A program made the position numbers and the translations under genes. The notes under the pieces were generated by a model. It saw only the letters and a list, made by a program, of their open reading frames with translations. It searched no databases and was not told the DNA's origin. This document shows, piece after piece, positions 21,201 through 28,869 of a stretch of DNA of 64,000 nucleotides. Numbering within the stretch: position 1 is the stretch's first letter; the number at the start of each line of letters is the position of its first letter. This DNA comes from Bicyclus anynana (Eukaryota > Arthropoda > Insecta > Lepidoptera > Nymphalidae), in the NCBI RefSeq assembly GCF_947172395.1, contig NC_069090.1:4164291-4228290 (forward strand), read 5' to 3'.

Positions 21201-21705
21201 TTTTCAAGGCCTAGCTTGCATCGACGACAAAATTCTCGTGAGGAGGAAAATACGTATTGTATAAAAATACTAAGCGACCATAAGTACAAACCAGAGTTTA
21301 TCTGGCAACACGCACTGTTGGAAGTCTCCTGGCTCTGAGAAATTTTGGACGAAGAGATTTCTCGAATTTACCGAAGTCGACCCCCCACCAGGTGGCTTAC
21401 GAAGTCCATCGGGAAGTTGGGATTTACTGGATACAGGCGGGTCAGGATCGTGATGTTTTGAAATCCCTACAATAGGCCTATGTCCTGCAGTGGACGTCCA
21501 TCGGCTGATAATATGATGATGATAAAATACTAGTGTATCAAACATTAAATGTTTTCCAGATTCAAACGACTCTGGGAACCCAGCGATGTCCCTCATCGAG
21601 CAATACTCCGACATGCTGCTGAACATGATGCAAACCAAAATGGTGAATCAGTTCTCCCAAAGCCCACAAAGCCTTCCTCCCACCCCCAGAGACCAGGACA
21701 GCTAG
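140..21705 (+). CDS. Wdr62: WDR62/MAPKBP1 orthologue, 3' part of gene (21 exons)
   Basis: The window opens inside this gene. Exons: 140-270, 1184-1312, 1861-1980, 2551-2696, 3090-3187, 4099-4215 (tentative), 5510-5599, 6450-6574, 6748-6892, 7385-7529, 8297-8421, 8664-8790, 8997-12566, 13469-13579, 15060-15193, 15642-15783, 16701-16793, 17405-17590, 18828-18944, 20592-20681, 21560-21705. All phases agree, giving about 2028 residues and a stop. The first two exons carry the end of a WD40 propeller in the style of WDR62/MAPKBP1 (SSTDKILSVYDYYSGEC, then YGHSEIVTGLRF, LISASGDGCIFVWR). The last three carry the helical C-terminus (TEQLTKTASKVVQLYRTL; IEQYSDMLLNMM). Vertebrate WDR62 and MAPKBP1 are scaffolds for JNK and MKK7 that also act at the centrosome, spindle pole and in neural progenitors. 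The middle is long, polar and probably disordered. Family assignment is strong; the exact isoform set is inferred. Confidence 0.9.
514..778 (+). repeat. Diverged LTR-like fragment related to the element at 55,165
   Basis: GAATGACTTGAGTGGAAAAG and TTATTCTCTGCCA occur in the same order and spacing as in the reverse complement of the 383-bp LTRs at 55,165 and 56,211 (GTGACTTGAGTGGAAAAG; CATTCTCTGCCA). No partner LTR or internal region is seen here. Confidence 0.6.
779..1041. repeat. Large foldback repeat, about 95-bp arms, Penelope-like sequence
   Basis: The left arm (779-873) and right arm (947-1041) are inverted copies; each holds the TTCGTCGACTTTTCGC region and ATACTCTCTACG. The right half (911-1041) recurs as a single unit at about 50,665-50,790. 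CTGAGGA...GAAAC at 917-945 resembles the hammerhead core found in Penelope-like elements. Confidence 0.65.
1184..1312 (+). CDS. Wdr62: Wdr62 exon b: last WD40 blade
   Basis: Acceptor CCTAG, donor AG|GTGAGT. The translation FTPDCQHLISASGDGCIFVW is a typical WD40 blade; RVPHDMVVTMRARLAQQAI then leaves the propeller as a helix, as in WDR62 and MAPKBP1. Confidence 0.94.
1340..1486 (+). repeat. 22-bp tandem repeat, about 6.5 copies
   Basis: Units such as AAATAGCACAGAAATGTGCG TT alternate between ATATGCGTT and GTGCGTT endings at 1360, 1382, 1404, 1426, 1448 and 1470. It lies in a Wdr62 intron. Confidence 0.9.
1725..1758. repeat. Perfect 16-bp hairpin, 2-nt loop
   Basis: TTCTGTGGGGCATCCA, then TG, then its exact reverse complement. 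It lies in a Wdr62 intron, about 100 bp before exon c. Confidence 0.9.
1861..1980 (+). CDS. Wdr62: Wdr62 exon c: post-propeller linker
   Basis: Acceptor ATTAAAG, donor AC|GTAAGT, in frame with both neighbours. It is a polar linker containing GLESETDSHLGSPPREITDD. Confidence 0.88.
2551..2696 (+). CDS. Wdr62: Wdr62 exon d: linker with conserved WA-K and RGKW motifs
   Basis: Acceptor TTTTCAG, donor G|GTAAGA, phase 2 in and phase 1 out. It encodes LRIGRLPTWAKKSLGDEL, a proline-rich stretch and TTRGKWATRILPSP. The RG(K/R)W element is also found in vertebrate WDR62 just after the propeller. Confidence 0.92.
3090..3187 (+). CDS. Wdr62: Wdr62 exon e
   Basis: Acceptor TTTCAG, donor CAG|GTATGT, phase 1 in and phase 0 out. 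It is charged and serine-rich (DSDGSKDSSIDSGTD). Confidence 0.9.
3891..4023 (+). mobile_element. tRNA-derived SINE, family 1, copy 1
   Basis: An A-box-like TAGCTCAACGG is followed about 40 bp on by a B-box-like GGTTCGGTCCC. The element ends in an A-rich tail plus GATATGGCAAA. A diverged second copy lies at about 15,865, which shows that this is an interspersed repeat. It ends about 75 bp before the acceptor of the tentative exon at 4099. Confidence 0.7.
4099..4215 (+). CDS. Wdr62: Wdr62 exon f (tentative, possibly alternative)
   Basis: A GC-richer 117-nt block opens after GAAATAG and runs 39 codons in phase 0 to GAGAAG. The flanking exons also meet in phase 0, so including or skipping it keeps the frame. 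The translation starts RPKSLNLSQLPRVEALF. Weak points: the donor is GTTTTA and the pyrimidine tract is poor. RPKxLNL resembles the basic-x-x-L-x-L pattern of MAPK docking motifs. It could instead be chance open sequence. Confidence 0.45.
4780..4985 (-). mobile_element. Helitron-like non-autonomous element
   Basis: Read on the minus strand it starts near TACTAACAATATTATAAA and ends in GCGGGCGTCCGCTAG, the GC-rich hairpin plus CTAG typical of lepidopteran Helitron-type elements. It lies in an intron of Wdr62. Confidence 0.65.
5510..5599 (+). CDS. Wdr62: Wdr62 exon g
   Basis: Ninety nt, 30 codons, phase 0 on both sides. Acceptor CAATAG; donor GAG|GTTTGA, which is weak. It encodes RHHTDDSSLGSFKFE and joins directly to the acidic next exon. 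The high GC content against AT-rich flanks and the frame continuity support it. Confidence 0.75.
6450..6574 (+). CDS. Wdr62: Wdr62 exon h: acidic/serine-rich
   Basis: Acceptor TTGCAG, donor AG|GTTAGT. It encodes DQESTEHDGDIEDISDGERT followed by SSSES, an acidic cluster like the one in vertebrate WDR62 ahead of the FL-x-x-x-F region. Confidence 0.9.
6748..6892 (+). CDS. Wdr62: Wdr62 exon i: conserved amphipathic helix
   Basis: Acceptor TTCACAG, donor GAG|GTACCT. The translation SKFMVNAMDQLELRQSMRRA is a predicted helix, followed by a basic stretch and SGSPHDSEDDE. Confidence 0.92.
7385..7529 (+). CDS. Wdr62: Wdr62 exon j
   Basis: Acceptor TGCACAG, donor A|GTAAGT. It is serine-rich (PLSGSCESIDTAGRRESY) and ends in a helical SAFDSLSGLEAD segment. 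Phase 0 in, phase 1 out. Confidence 0.9.
7791..7912 (-). mobile_element. tRNA-derived SINE, family 2, truncated copy
   Basis: A (CATCAT)n tail is followed by CCATATTCGGCTTACTGCTG and the GAGTCTCCTCTCAGAATGAG block shared with copies near 15,398, 27,415, 34,594, 38,627 and 51,329. Only the 3' part (minus orientation) remains. Confidence 0.75.
8160..8225. repeat. Perfect inverted repeat, 25-bp arms
   Basis: CATAGGTACAGTTTGTGAGT and onwards is repeated inverted after a 15-bp spacer, with no mismatch in the arms. This is a foldback or MITE core. The sequence just before it (AGTTCCGTTTCTAC, GCCAAGCTATAC) resembles 5758-5790, so a family is present. Confidence 0.7.
8297..8421 (+). CDS. Wdr62: Wdr62 exon k: coiled-coil start
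   Basis: Acceptor TTCCAG, donor GT|GTATGT. It encodes LDPEAARRREELQRRILETR, a charged helix likely to form a short coiled coil. Confidence 0.92.
8664..8790 (+). CDS. Wdr62: Wdr62 exon l
   Basis: Acceptor TTATTAG, donor G|GTAAGG. It encodes SNLKSSQSTTDLSYIPEKDG followed by a basic and serine motif (RRNRPVSM). Phase 0 in, phase 1 out. Confidence 0.9.
8997..12566 (+). CDS. Wdr62: Wdr62 exon m: giant 3.57-kb exon
   Basis: Acceptor GACCAG; open reading continues for about 1190 codons from GFTNPPICPEE. Composition is Lys, Asn, Ser and Asp rich and it looks disordered. Visible features are a proline-rich stretch (EPPKLPPRNF), three copies of an ESVLSD-like motif, three (M/K)DSL(D/E) motifs around 11,545-11,660, a helical charged segment KLEIINKLVEMEERKILQEK, and proline-rich C-terminal pieces (NVPKPRKSLPQR; PITPVLPSKFSPIAG). 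The donor AG|GTTGGA is weak but puts the next exon in frame. Confidence 0.88.
12567..12900 (+). other. Wdr62: Alternative 3' end of Wdr62 (intron-retained tail)
   Basis: If the weak donor at 12,567 is not used, reading continues for 17 codons (WTRMILRCRRDPFVAL) to a TAA at 12,617-12,619. An AATAAA follows at about 12,892. Together these could make a shorter isoform that lacks the C-terminal helical region. Inferred from sequence only. Confidence 0.5.
13469..13579 (+). CDS. Wdr62: Wdr62 exon n
   Basis: Acceptor GTGTAG, donor G|GTAAAC. GC-rich against its flanks. It encodes HMSPSEPEESGMRRAISLSD followed by LAAKPVPAPRMSP; RRAISLSD is a basic-directed serine site. Confidence 0.92.
13754..13983 (+). 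mobile_element. tRNA-derived SINE, family 3, 5'-truncated
   Basis: It matches the body and tail of the complete copy at 20,021 (GGTGGGAGGCTTCGGCCGTG through CATCAGGTGAGATTGTAGTC to poly-A) but lacks the tRNA head. Confidence 0.85.
15060..15193 (+). CDS. Wdr62: Wdr62 exon o
   Basis: Acceptor TTCTTCAG, donor CAA|GTAAGT. It encodes STKPTQQMNQNASKSPSGFV then RPAPRYNNKSNMTRSSSVGV, an Arg-Ser-rich linker. Confidence 0.93.
15207..15333. mobile_element. MITE with 52-bp inverted arms
   Basis: Arms 15,207-15,258 and 15,282-15,333 are equal-length inverted repeats, starting ATAGACG, sharing GCTGAGTGTCGAA and differing at roughly a fifth of positions. The element starts 13 bp past the donor of exon o. 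Confidence 0.75.
15398..15525 (+). mobile_element. tRNA-derived SINE, family 2, truncated copy
   Basis: The GTGTGAAGTCTGCCAATCCG block, the CCTCTCATTCTGAGAGGAGA block and a TGATGAT-type tail are in the plus orientation; the tRNA head is missing. Confidence 0.75.
15642..15783 (+). CDS. Wdr62: Wdr62 exon p
   Basis: Acceptor GCCCACAG, donor G|GTGAGG. It encodes SDSESDPTPSRQQPPRAGGL then RPTISSANKAAANTARRRGL. Strong GC contrast with the introns. Confidence 0.93.
15865..16013 (+). mobile_element. tRNA-derived SINE, family 1, copy 2
   Basis: AGTAGCTCAACTGCAAAGC, then CGAGGGGTGGTGGTTAGACC, then GGAATATTGGTC and AAAGATATGGCAAA, matching the copy at 3,891. The B-box is mutated (GGTTAGACC). Confidence 0.65.
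16701..16793 (+). CDS. Wdr62: Wdr62 exon q
   Basis: Acceptor GTTTCAG, donor G|GTAAGA. It encodes SVARSESSSEAEGEVQRPRA, then RGTRRM. Phase 1 in and out. Confidence 0.9.
17405..17590 (+). CDS. Wdr62: Wdr62 exon r
   Basis: Acceptor AAGTAG, donor T|GTATGT. It encodes RISGFSDMSAYLSDSLVKAG, a helix with KAREVTARLTSNN, and KPQRIKQEPPADAN. The downstream phase dictates which of two nearby acceptors the next exon uses. Confidence 0.92.
17800..18080. repeat. Foldback-like repeat in Wdr62 intron
   Basis: Segments such as GACCAATAGTGGCG, TTTCTCTATATAT and CTCTTTACGAG recur in related form near 26,240-26,330 and 52,300-52,470, marking a dispersed MITE-like family. The boundaries are uncertain. Confidence 0.4.
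18255..18450 (+). mobile_element. Helitron-like non-autonomous element
   Basis: TATACTAATATTATAAAG lies at the 5' side; the 3' side has a GC-rich hairpin (AACCGCGCGGCGGCAG) followed by CTAG and T. Close copies are at 36,109 and 40,795. Confidence 0.75.
18828..18944 (+). CDS. Wdr62: Wdr62 exon s: C-terminal helix 1
   Basis: Acceptor GCGCTAG, donor G|GTAAGT. The nearer CGCAG would break the frame left by exon r. It encodes SSSQLCSALTEQLTKTASKV then VQLYRTLQREPDCAADIS. It aligns by eye with the C-terminal helical region of vertebrate WDR62/MAPKBP1, described as a dimerisation domain. Confidence 0.94.
18959..19750. mobile_element. MITE (family M1) interrupted by a second MITE
   Basis: Outer inverted ends are TATACTACAGCCTTTCTTGA and, inverted, at 19,731-19,750. 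Both match the uninterrupted copy at 41,066-41,366. The element starts 15 bp past the donor of exon s. Confidence 0.8.
19100..19627. mobile_element. Inner MITE (family M2) nested in M1
   Basis: Inverted ends AGCATTGTCTTGAAGATC (19,120) and GATCTTCAAGACAATGCTGT (19,588) sit inside longer, imperfect terminal repeats that start ATGTGCC. The interior has unrelated short open frames with no recognised domain. Confidence 0.7.
19773..19912. repeat. MITE fragment, family with CATACACTCGTTTTCC end
   Basis: GGCCGCATACACTCGTTTTC, then a diverged AACGCGTGATTTCGATTTGG and GTCGCAAGGGCTCG, similar to the fuller copy at about 28,304-28,525. Confidence 0.55.
20021..20354 (+). mobile_element. tRNA-derived SINE, family 3, complete copy
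   Basis: The tRNA-like head has GTGGCGCAGTGGTATGCGCG (A box) and GGTTCGATCCC (B box). The unrelated body GGTGGGAGGCTTCGGCCGTG is followed by an A-rich tail. Other copies are at 13,754, 33,314 (minus) and 45,062. The head should not be called a functional tRNA. Confidence 0.9.
20592..20681 (+). CDS. Wdr62: Wdr62 exon t: C-terminal helix 2
   Basis: Acceptor TTCCAACAG, donor G|GTTTGT. It encodes LEAAILETQKVLCGAVRATN, the continuation of the C-terminal helical region, then a polar tail. Confidence 0.92.
21300..21532 (+). mobile_element. RTE-type LINE 3' end fragment
   Basis: It ends AGGCCTATGTCCTGCAGTGG then a TGATGATGAT tail, as RTE LINEs of Lepidoptera do. The last readable residues (AYVLQWTSIG) match the usual C-terminus AYVQQW. 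It is 5' truncated and carries a stop. It sits in the last Wdr62 intron. Confidence 0.7.
21560..21705 (+). CDS. Wdr62: Wdr62 last exon with stop
   Basis: Acceptor TTTTCCAG. It encodes AMSLIEQYSDMLLNMMQTKM then a proline-rich end (QSLPPTPRDQDS) and TAG at 21,703. The EQYS(D/E)-L-L pattern close to the C-terminus is shared with vertebrate WDR62. Confidence 0.94.
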
Positions 21706-22617
21706 TACTTGTGAGTTGTGAACAATTAAACTGTGTGATGAATTGAAGTTTTGTTGACTATAAAAAAACTTGACGATTTGTAAAATAACTTTGGATTTGA
21801 GTACGAAATTTATTGGTGATAACTGTAAACTATGACCACGATTGTTCTGTGTTAAAACACGCAATATTTAGTAAATAAGGCTGTATAAGTGTTAATTGTT
21901 TTTTACTTGGCATCACAACATATTTGTGTTTTGTTGTGTATGTAGTGAAAGACGCCATGTCGTTCTAATAAGTGAAAATGACATCTTGCGTTCATACACA
22001 GAGAATACACATTGTGTGAATGTAGTGTCAGATAAAAAATATTTACATATACATATACTTACTTTGTCTATTCAGTCGTTATATGTCCAACTGGTAGAAC
22101 TGAAGAGATTTGTCTGTCTTTTTTCCCTAATTGGGGTAATTTGATTAAAGATTAAAAGTTTGCGATGAGAAGAGAAACCGTATCTTGTCTTATTTACTTT
22201 TATGCAATTTAGCTATTAAACCGGACAGATTAAATAATCAGTTGGACTTACACCGACCGCTATGAGATATTATACAGCCATATTTGCTTAAACGTCACTA
22301 CTTAAACTTGGGTTGTTGAAATGTATGAAACTGTCGAAAATATATTCAAAATTTAGGAAAATATTGATAAAGCCTCTACAGACGTGCCAACAAGTTGAAA
22401 GTTGTTGTGAAGTTGAAGCGTTTGTTGATGTTTTAACTTAGTCTGTGATGGGAGTTCTATTTACTATAATATTTTATGTGTATAATGTGTGTGGTTTTCG
22501 GAAAATGTGATTTTGGATTGTAAAGGTGTAATGTTGAAAGAAATAATTTGTAACTTATAGTAATCATTCCATGTAACACAAATTGGACATTTTGTAATTA
22601 TTAATAATTAAAATAAA
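21706..22617 (+). other. Wdr62: Wdr62 3' UTR, likely
   Basis: AT-rich non-coding sequence follows the stop. An AATAAA lies at 22,612-22,617 in a run of A and T; further AATAAA hexamers near 23,565 could serve a longer form. Confidence 0.5.
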
Positions 22618-24271
22618 TAATGATTATGTTCTGCAAAATTAAACTTATTGCCTAAAGAATTACCCAAGTTAAATTGAAAGTTAAAAGTTGACTTTTTCCT
22701 GTTACTTGACTAGATTTACACCTGAGGGTAGTTGACAAACTAAAGTATATCTATAAGAGTGTTCTCTGTGAAACCATTTGCCCAAAGAAGTCACAAGTCA
22801 TATATGCCACTAATCAATATTGCCGTAACGGTACAAAGGGCATAATTACTGACACTATGGCCAACTGTTGTCACTCTATCTTCGTGATATAATTCAAATC
22901 AACTTTGAAAGATAACAAAATTTATTTATTTGAAAACCAATAATTTTTACGCACCACAAACTGAAATTAAAATTTACTACAGAATAAAAAAGCAAGAAAA
23001 GCGAAATTGATATAAATGTATCAAGAAAGGAAGTATTTTTCTCGAAGATTTATGAAAAACTAATCCTTTACGTTTAGCACGTCTTGTATTTTATAAATGA
23101 GTATTGATATTGATACTTTACGGCATTTAAATTTATCATTCCATCAGAACCAAGCATTTTTTTCTAACTATGTATTAATAAATTGTTTTCGAGTCTCTAA
23201 TTTATATTCTCGGATAATACTATGTCATTTCTTTATCTTGTCTATGACTTCTTTCTCTGTTTGTTTTGTTTGTGTTATTGGAACTCTTTATTTATGGGCA
23301 TTTAGAAACAATTTACGTTTTGTACTGTAATCAAAGTGCAATCAAAAAATGCATGTAAAAAAAGGTTATCTAAAATGTGGATGTACCATTTATTTATAAA
23401 TTATCCAATCTATATGATTTTTGTTTAATTTAAACATGTTGCACACAGAAGTCGTGGAGGAGTTATAACACAATTTGAGTTTCATTCTGTGTCAATTTTT
23501 TTTATAAAATCTATTTTAAAGCCGGCTTCTGTGTGTTTGGTGTTTAAAGAATTTTACTGTCAAATAATAAATAGTGAAATATAATTTGTTTATAATTTTT
23601 AATTTAAAAAAAGGTTTATATTTTTAAAAACTTTTAAAAATAAACCTTTTCCGGACCGTAACAGTTGCAAATCTGGTACTACAAAGACTTCAAAGTGGAT
23701 GCATGAAGCATATGCTCACAAAGAAATACATATATACAATTCTCTATTTGCGTATCATTATCGGTATATCTACATTATATTTACCTGGCATCTGTACATT
23801 GTAGTTGTCTCAAATGATCGCAGTATGTAATTTCTGTAATAAGTAAATAATAAAATGGACACTTTACATGCATATTAACATATTAATACACTGAATGTAT
23901 TGCACTGTCAGGTAAAAATAATTTATGTACAAGCCCGACTTTCTTTCGATAAGATCTGCTCTATAGTCTGGAAAGTTCGTTGATGACACTCCCATGAAAT
24001 GCGGGCGACGGGGGGAAAGACTGCGTGGGTATGAAATCGTGCGTGCGGGGAAGTGAGGTGCAACCAGACGTGGGTTTTTCATTCATCGCTTCACGCCCCC
24101 CCGGCCCGCGCGCACCATCGGGAGTGTTAGAAACGAAGTTGCCAAGCTAAAGAGTAATTTTAGGAACATGCACATGGGAATTCTTATTTTAATTACATGG
24201 ATATCAATAATCAATCATGTTTTAAACTGTAAAATCGAATAGGTCAATGTGGTTATAACTGTCAATTATTG

Positions 24272-24382
24272 TTTTCCACAATTTGACCGACATCTCGGCC
24301 AAATTATTTTTTTTCCACAATTTGACCGACATCTCGGCCAAATTATTTTTTTTCCACAATTCGACCGACATCTCGGTCAGTA
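24272..24382 (+). repeat. 39-bp tandem repeat, 3 copies
   Basis: Units starting TTTTCCACAATTTGACCGAC at 24,272, 24,311 and 24,350. Each contains the small inverted repeat GACCGA-CATC-TCGG(C/T)C. Confidence 0.9.
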
Positions 24383-24584
24383 CGCACTTTGCCCGTCGAC
24401 AGTCAATGTAAATAACGTCCAACGAGTCAATGTTTATTATTACGTAAGGTCTCGATATGTCACAATTTACACACTGTTCTACTTATTTATTTTGTTAATA
24501 TTAATGTCACGTAGAATGTCTCTCGGATAGTGTCTCTCTTTCCAATGTTTTTTTTTTATATTTTCATTTTAATAAGCGGTTTTG

Positions 24585-24888
24585 CACTCCGCACCACGAA
24601 ACAAGTCCCGTAGACGCGGCAACCTATCTATCCGCCATTTCGCTTACTAAAGTTAAGAAAATCTATCTTTCTCTTCTTATCTGCTTCTCAATAACCTACT
24701 GACAGATAGTTTGACTATGTACAGATAGTTTGACTGTTACTGATAGCTATCTATCCGTAATCTTGGTTAAGTTATTGAAAACGCCCGTTTATGGTAATGG
24801 CGGTGTTATTGTCATTTGTGTAGAGGGCGCTGTCAATTTAAGTTCACGTTTTAGCCGCGGGACTTAATTCGTGGCGCGGAGTCTACTG
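24585..24888. mobile_element. MITE with ACTCCGC(A/G)CCACGAA ends
   Basis: The left end CACTCCGCACCACGAAACAA and right end GACTTAATTCGTGGCGCGGA are inverted. Internal GTAATGGCGG and TGTCATTTGTGTA recur at about 57,510, so the family is dispersed. Confidence 0.65.
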
Positions 24889-25944
24889 TGTTAACAGCAG
24901 TGTATTCTCCACAAATTATGGTAAAGTGATTTTTAAATACATAAAATCTATCTATCAATATTGGCCTTGTTTATTTTATGGAAAAGACGACATGAGAGGT
25001 GTTTCTTACGTTATTTGTAATACTTATATTCCGAGTCGGTTAAGAGACATTATCCTCAACTTGTTTGATATTAAATACCTTTTTAATCATTTTAATTGTA
25101 ATAAAATATTGACATCTGTAAATTTATTTTCACTAACTCGACTGGAGTATAAGTAAAGTATTTTGATGTACATACTTGACAACTGTCAAATATATTTTTG
25201 ACTTTTATGGTGATTTACTTATCGTGTTGTACGTATTAGTTATTGAATTTATTGTTAATTGTATTTTAAATGTAAATTTTCATTAATAGGACCAGAAGAT
25301 CGTATTTTTATTATTGTATTTAGAAGATTTTTTTTTTATTTTTCATCTTATTTTGTGACATGTAAAGTATAATAATTTTCAGTAAGAAAGAGAAATATAT
25401 TTGACAGTTAGAAATATACGGATATTGTAGATAATTAATTAATGTTTTTTATTTAATGTTCAAAAATGTAATGCCATTTATGAAAAAGACTAATGTTATA
25501 TATAAAAATAATGTTTAGAAATAATTATGTACGATATTACACAATAATTATGAGAGTATTATTTTTGTTTCTTTTTATTTCTCCTCCTTTTTTTTTAAAA
25601 AAAATCCTCCTTTTAGTTTTTGTTTAAGTATTATTTCACTTGTATTCAGCGAATATATTTTTTCAAGATTTTATTCTTATTTTTTATTTTCAAATTTTCA
25701 GTATGTCTTAATAAAGTTAAGCTCAAAATAAACTTAACGGAATTCATGTTAGATTTGCAATTAGCAATAATTTATAATACTTTAAGGTCATTCATAATGT
25801 GAGGAATGAAACAGTAAGGGAAAAAGTATTATTTTTTTATTTATACATATGATTTAAAACAGGTATGAATTTCAGTCAATTCATAATTCATATATTTAAT
25901 TTTAATGTGAGTGCATGTTATTTTGTTACAGTAGATAAAATCTG

Positions 25945-26337
25945 TAGGGCTAACATGCAACTCATTACATATTTCGTGAAGACAAAATCTTCAGTGTATT
26001 TTCATGTAAATTCAGATAAACACTAAGCTGCTTTAACGTAAATGAGCTATGAAATGTTAGAGAAGCACAGAACATGCATACACCCAAGGATGTACAACAT
26101 ACTTATTTTTGTCGAAAAGTACACGCTTTGAAATAGATAAATTGAATATATTGAATGTTGGATTTCCGGTATATTATCTCAAAAGATTACCATCTTCCAC
26201 AGTTTGGCTGACGCAGGGCAGCGAATCGTGTAGAAAAAGACAGCTTACCAATAGCGGTCGAACCGGTTATTATCACTATTTGTCGACAATGTGTAATTTT
26301 GTCTTCACGAGATAATGTGGCACGCATTGTAGGCCTA
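25945..26337. mobile_element. MITE with TAGG(G/C)CTA ends and TTCGTGAAGAC subterminals
   Basis: TAGGGCTAACATGC...TTTCGTGAAGAC on the left matches, inverted, GTCTTCACGAGA...GCATTGTAGGCCTA on the right. The ends are imperfect. Confidence 0.55.
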
Positions 26338-26897
26338 ATGGTACACTGTTTAGTATGATGCTCTATGATAATATAGTTCTATGAAAAATTAAATATTTTT
26401 TTTTTAAATAAAAGTCAACAGACGATATTGCTTGTTCTGTCGAATAGCAAGAAAAGTCAGTTTTGGCTGTGCTGTTTCTTAGGACATAATAAAATTGTAT
26501 AATATCTAGTAATAAACTGATTTTACTCGTGTCTTTATTTGAGTAGAACTAATATGGACAGGACTATTAAATTAAAGGATTTTGCCATTATGTAACAAAC
26601 TACCTATTTGTATTTATCTGTTTTTTAAAATAAATCTATGCAAAATATATACGACGGAATATAAAAACAGACATTTTGTGGTGTAAGTATAAAATATCTA
26701 GGGAAGAAAGAAATAGAAAAATGTAATGATGTAAGTTAACAGTTACGTCCGATACGATAGCAATTGATTTTTTTCAATGGATTTGAATGTATAAGGAATT
26801 GGGGAACGAGAAATAGGTTTAACAATAATTTATTTATTGCACGCTTTACTTATAATAAGCTTATTACCTATAATATAATGTTATAACATTCATTCAG

Positions 26898-27156
26898 TGG
26901 CGTAACTATACTCAGAGGCAAAATTATCCGCCGTCTTTAATATGACGCGAGTATATTAAAGTGGACGGATAATATTGTGCCTCTGAGTAGATATCAGCTT
27001 AGACCTGTAATTAATGGGATGAAGACCCAAAAAAGTCTTCTCTTTGTAATTTTTTTCTGTGTAAATTATGTTGAAGCTTGGCCTCGCAGGCTGCGGGACA
27101 CTTCGAGCCGTGAGTCCGTGGCATTTTGCCAGCCATGGCACTCTATAGTTACGCCA
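26898..27156. mobile_element. MITE with TGGCGTAACTATA ends
   Basis: Terminal TGGCGTAACTATA and TATAGTTACGCCA are exact inverted repeats. Just inside, CTCAGAGGCA and TGCCTCTGAG form a second inverted pair. Confidence 0.8.
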
Positions 27157-27411
27157 TTATATATAATTATGATAATCTCTTGGTTGTTCTAAACAATGAG
27201 TATTGTCACTTAACCATTTTACAGTTAATATTATAGGTACTTATATTTATTAGATAAGTATAGGACTCAAGAAAAAATTGTACAGTAGATTACAAATTTA
27301 CAAGTACACAGTGCATGCAGTCATTTGTCAAAATTTTCTCAGTTACATTGTATACCAATTGCCAGTAATATTCGTATTATACAGAAGTTCATAATAAATA
27401 TGTTCGTTATC

Positions 27412-27465
27412 AACCCATATTCGGCTCACTGGTGAGCTCGAATCTCCTCTCAGAATGAGAGGGAA
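27412..27465 (-). repeat. SINE family 2 fragment
   Basis: CAACCCATATTCGGCTCACT then GAATCTCCTCTCAGAATGAG, the 3' end of the family only. Confidence 0.7.
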
Positions 27466-27575
27466 CAAAGTTCATAATTATGAGCTTTTCAGATTTCATA
27501 ATTAGTTACATCGTTTTAATACTATCACTTTACAAGTTTAGTTGGACAGGGCAGTTTTGTGAACAGGGCTCTTAA

Positions 27576-27740
27576 TCATAGGCGTATCTAGGATTACTTC
27601 CTAGGGTGGGCCTGGCACCCGACATCAAGTCTAATACTAGTATCATAATAGAATTCCATATGGGTAGCCCAGAATCCTAGGGTGGGCACAGGTCCATTCT
27701 AGGGTGGGCACGGCCCATCCGGTCTACCCCTATGAAACAG
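27576..27740. repeat. Dispersed repeat with TAGGGTGGGC motif
   Basis: AGGCGTATCTAGGATTAC on the left; three CTAGGGTGGGC motifs inside; a CTACCCCTATG right end. It looks like a short non-autonomous element, but no second copy is in the window. Confidence 0.35.
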
Positions 27741-28303
27741 GATGAGGACGCCTATGCTCTTTATCTTTATGTGGCTCCTAGAATACCTCCTAAGTTCAGT
27801 ATTACACGTATATTTTACTCTTCAACAGTTCTATCCTTGTGCAACTACTCTACTAATAACTTGGTAATATAATATATAAATAGTTGGCACAACACGTGGA
27901 AGGAAAAATAATTTGTGGAAGGTTATAGTAACTTAGAGAACTTTTGCCCAATGTCTTATATAACAAGAACTTAGCTGACACCGACACGGCAGTTACGAAA
28001 CCATTCGCAAATAAACAATGCTCGCTGTAATATCTAGGTAGTCAATCCCCTCTCGTTCAAAAGCTTGGAGTAATGAAATATCTACTGCCGGCTATAGTGT
28101 GCGCCTTATTTCTAGTCTGCGTTGCAACATGCTGAACTTCATAGGTAGGTATTATTACCGCTGGGATATATTTCAACGCTGCGCAGCAATTCGCCTCGTG
28201 TTCAGAGCGGACTTGATGTTTGGCGTATACTGTACCTACTTACGAGTTTTCAGTAGGATTATCACAGGATATAAACCTTACGTAGATATATATAACTATA
28301 AAG

Positions 28304-28525
28304 CCGGCTACATACACTCGTTTTCCGTGTTCAGAAAACCGAATGAATGAAATCAATATAAAATACATTAAATTCGATTACAATAAAAATGTAGCGAATG
28401 CGAGCCCTTGCGACATTATACATTCTGAATTAAGAAAAATGGTAAAGTCTGCAGTAGACTCTCCGAATTCTAAATCGAATTTACGCATTTAGGAAAACGA
28501 ATACGGAAAACGAGTACTTACTATG
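28304..28525. mobile_element. MITE with CATACACTCGTTTTCC ends
   Basis: GGCTACATACACTCGTTTTC on the left and GGAAAACGAGTA on the right are inverted. The interior GCGAGCCCTTGCGACATTAT matches, reversed, the fragment at 19,773. Confidence 0.6.
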
Positions 28526-28869
28526 CGTCTGGTTTGTCGACGATGGTTTTTTTTGAGTTTGGTTGGTTGCGTAACTGTCGAAGCTAAGCTTGACTGGGTC
28601 CTCTAGTATTAGGTATATAACCTTTTTCGTTAGACCGCGTTTCAACTATTTAAAGCGTACATATGATATTCTGTGAGGGCGTCAGCTAAATATGCCAGTG
28701 CACGGTCGTTTGTGTGTGCTTATTGATGAATAACGGGCGTATTCAATTCGATGGGCGGATGCAGAGGATTAGGATTTGGATTTTAGGATTTTACGTGTAC
28801 GGTCACCTAAAATCCTAAAACCACGGCAAGAGTTTAAGAGTCGTAGCTCATTGAACCCACCCGGCACCT

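Noticed and set aside
24249..24530. 93-codon frame with an internal repeat
   Set aside because: It results from the 39-bp tandem repeat, whose length is a multiple of three.
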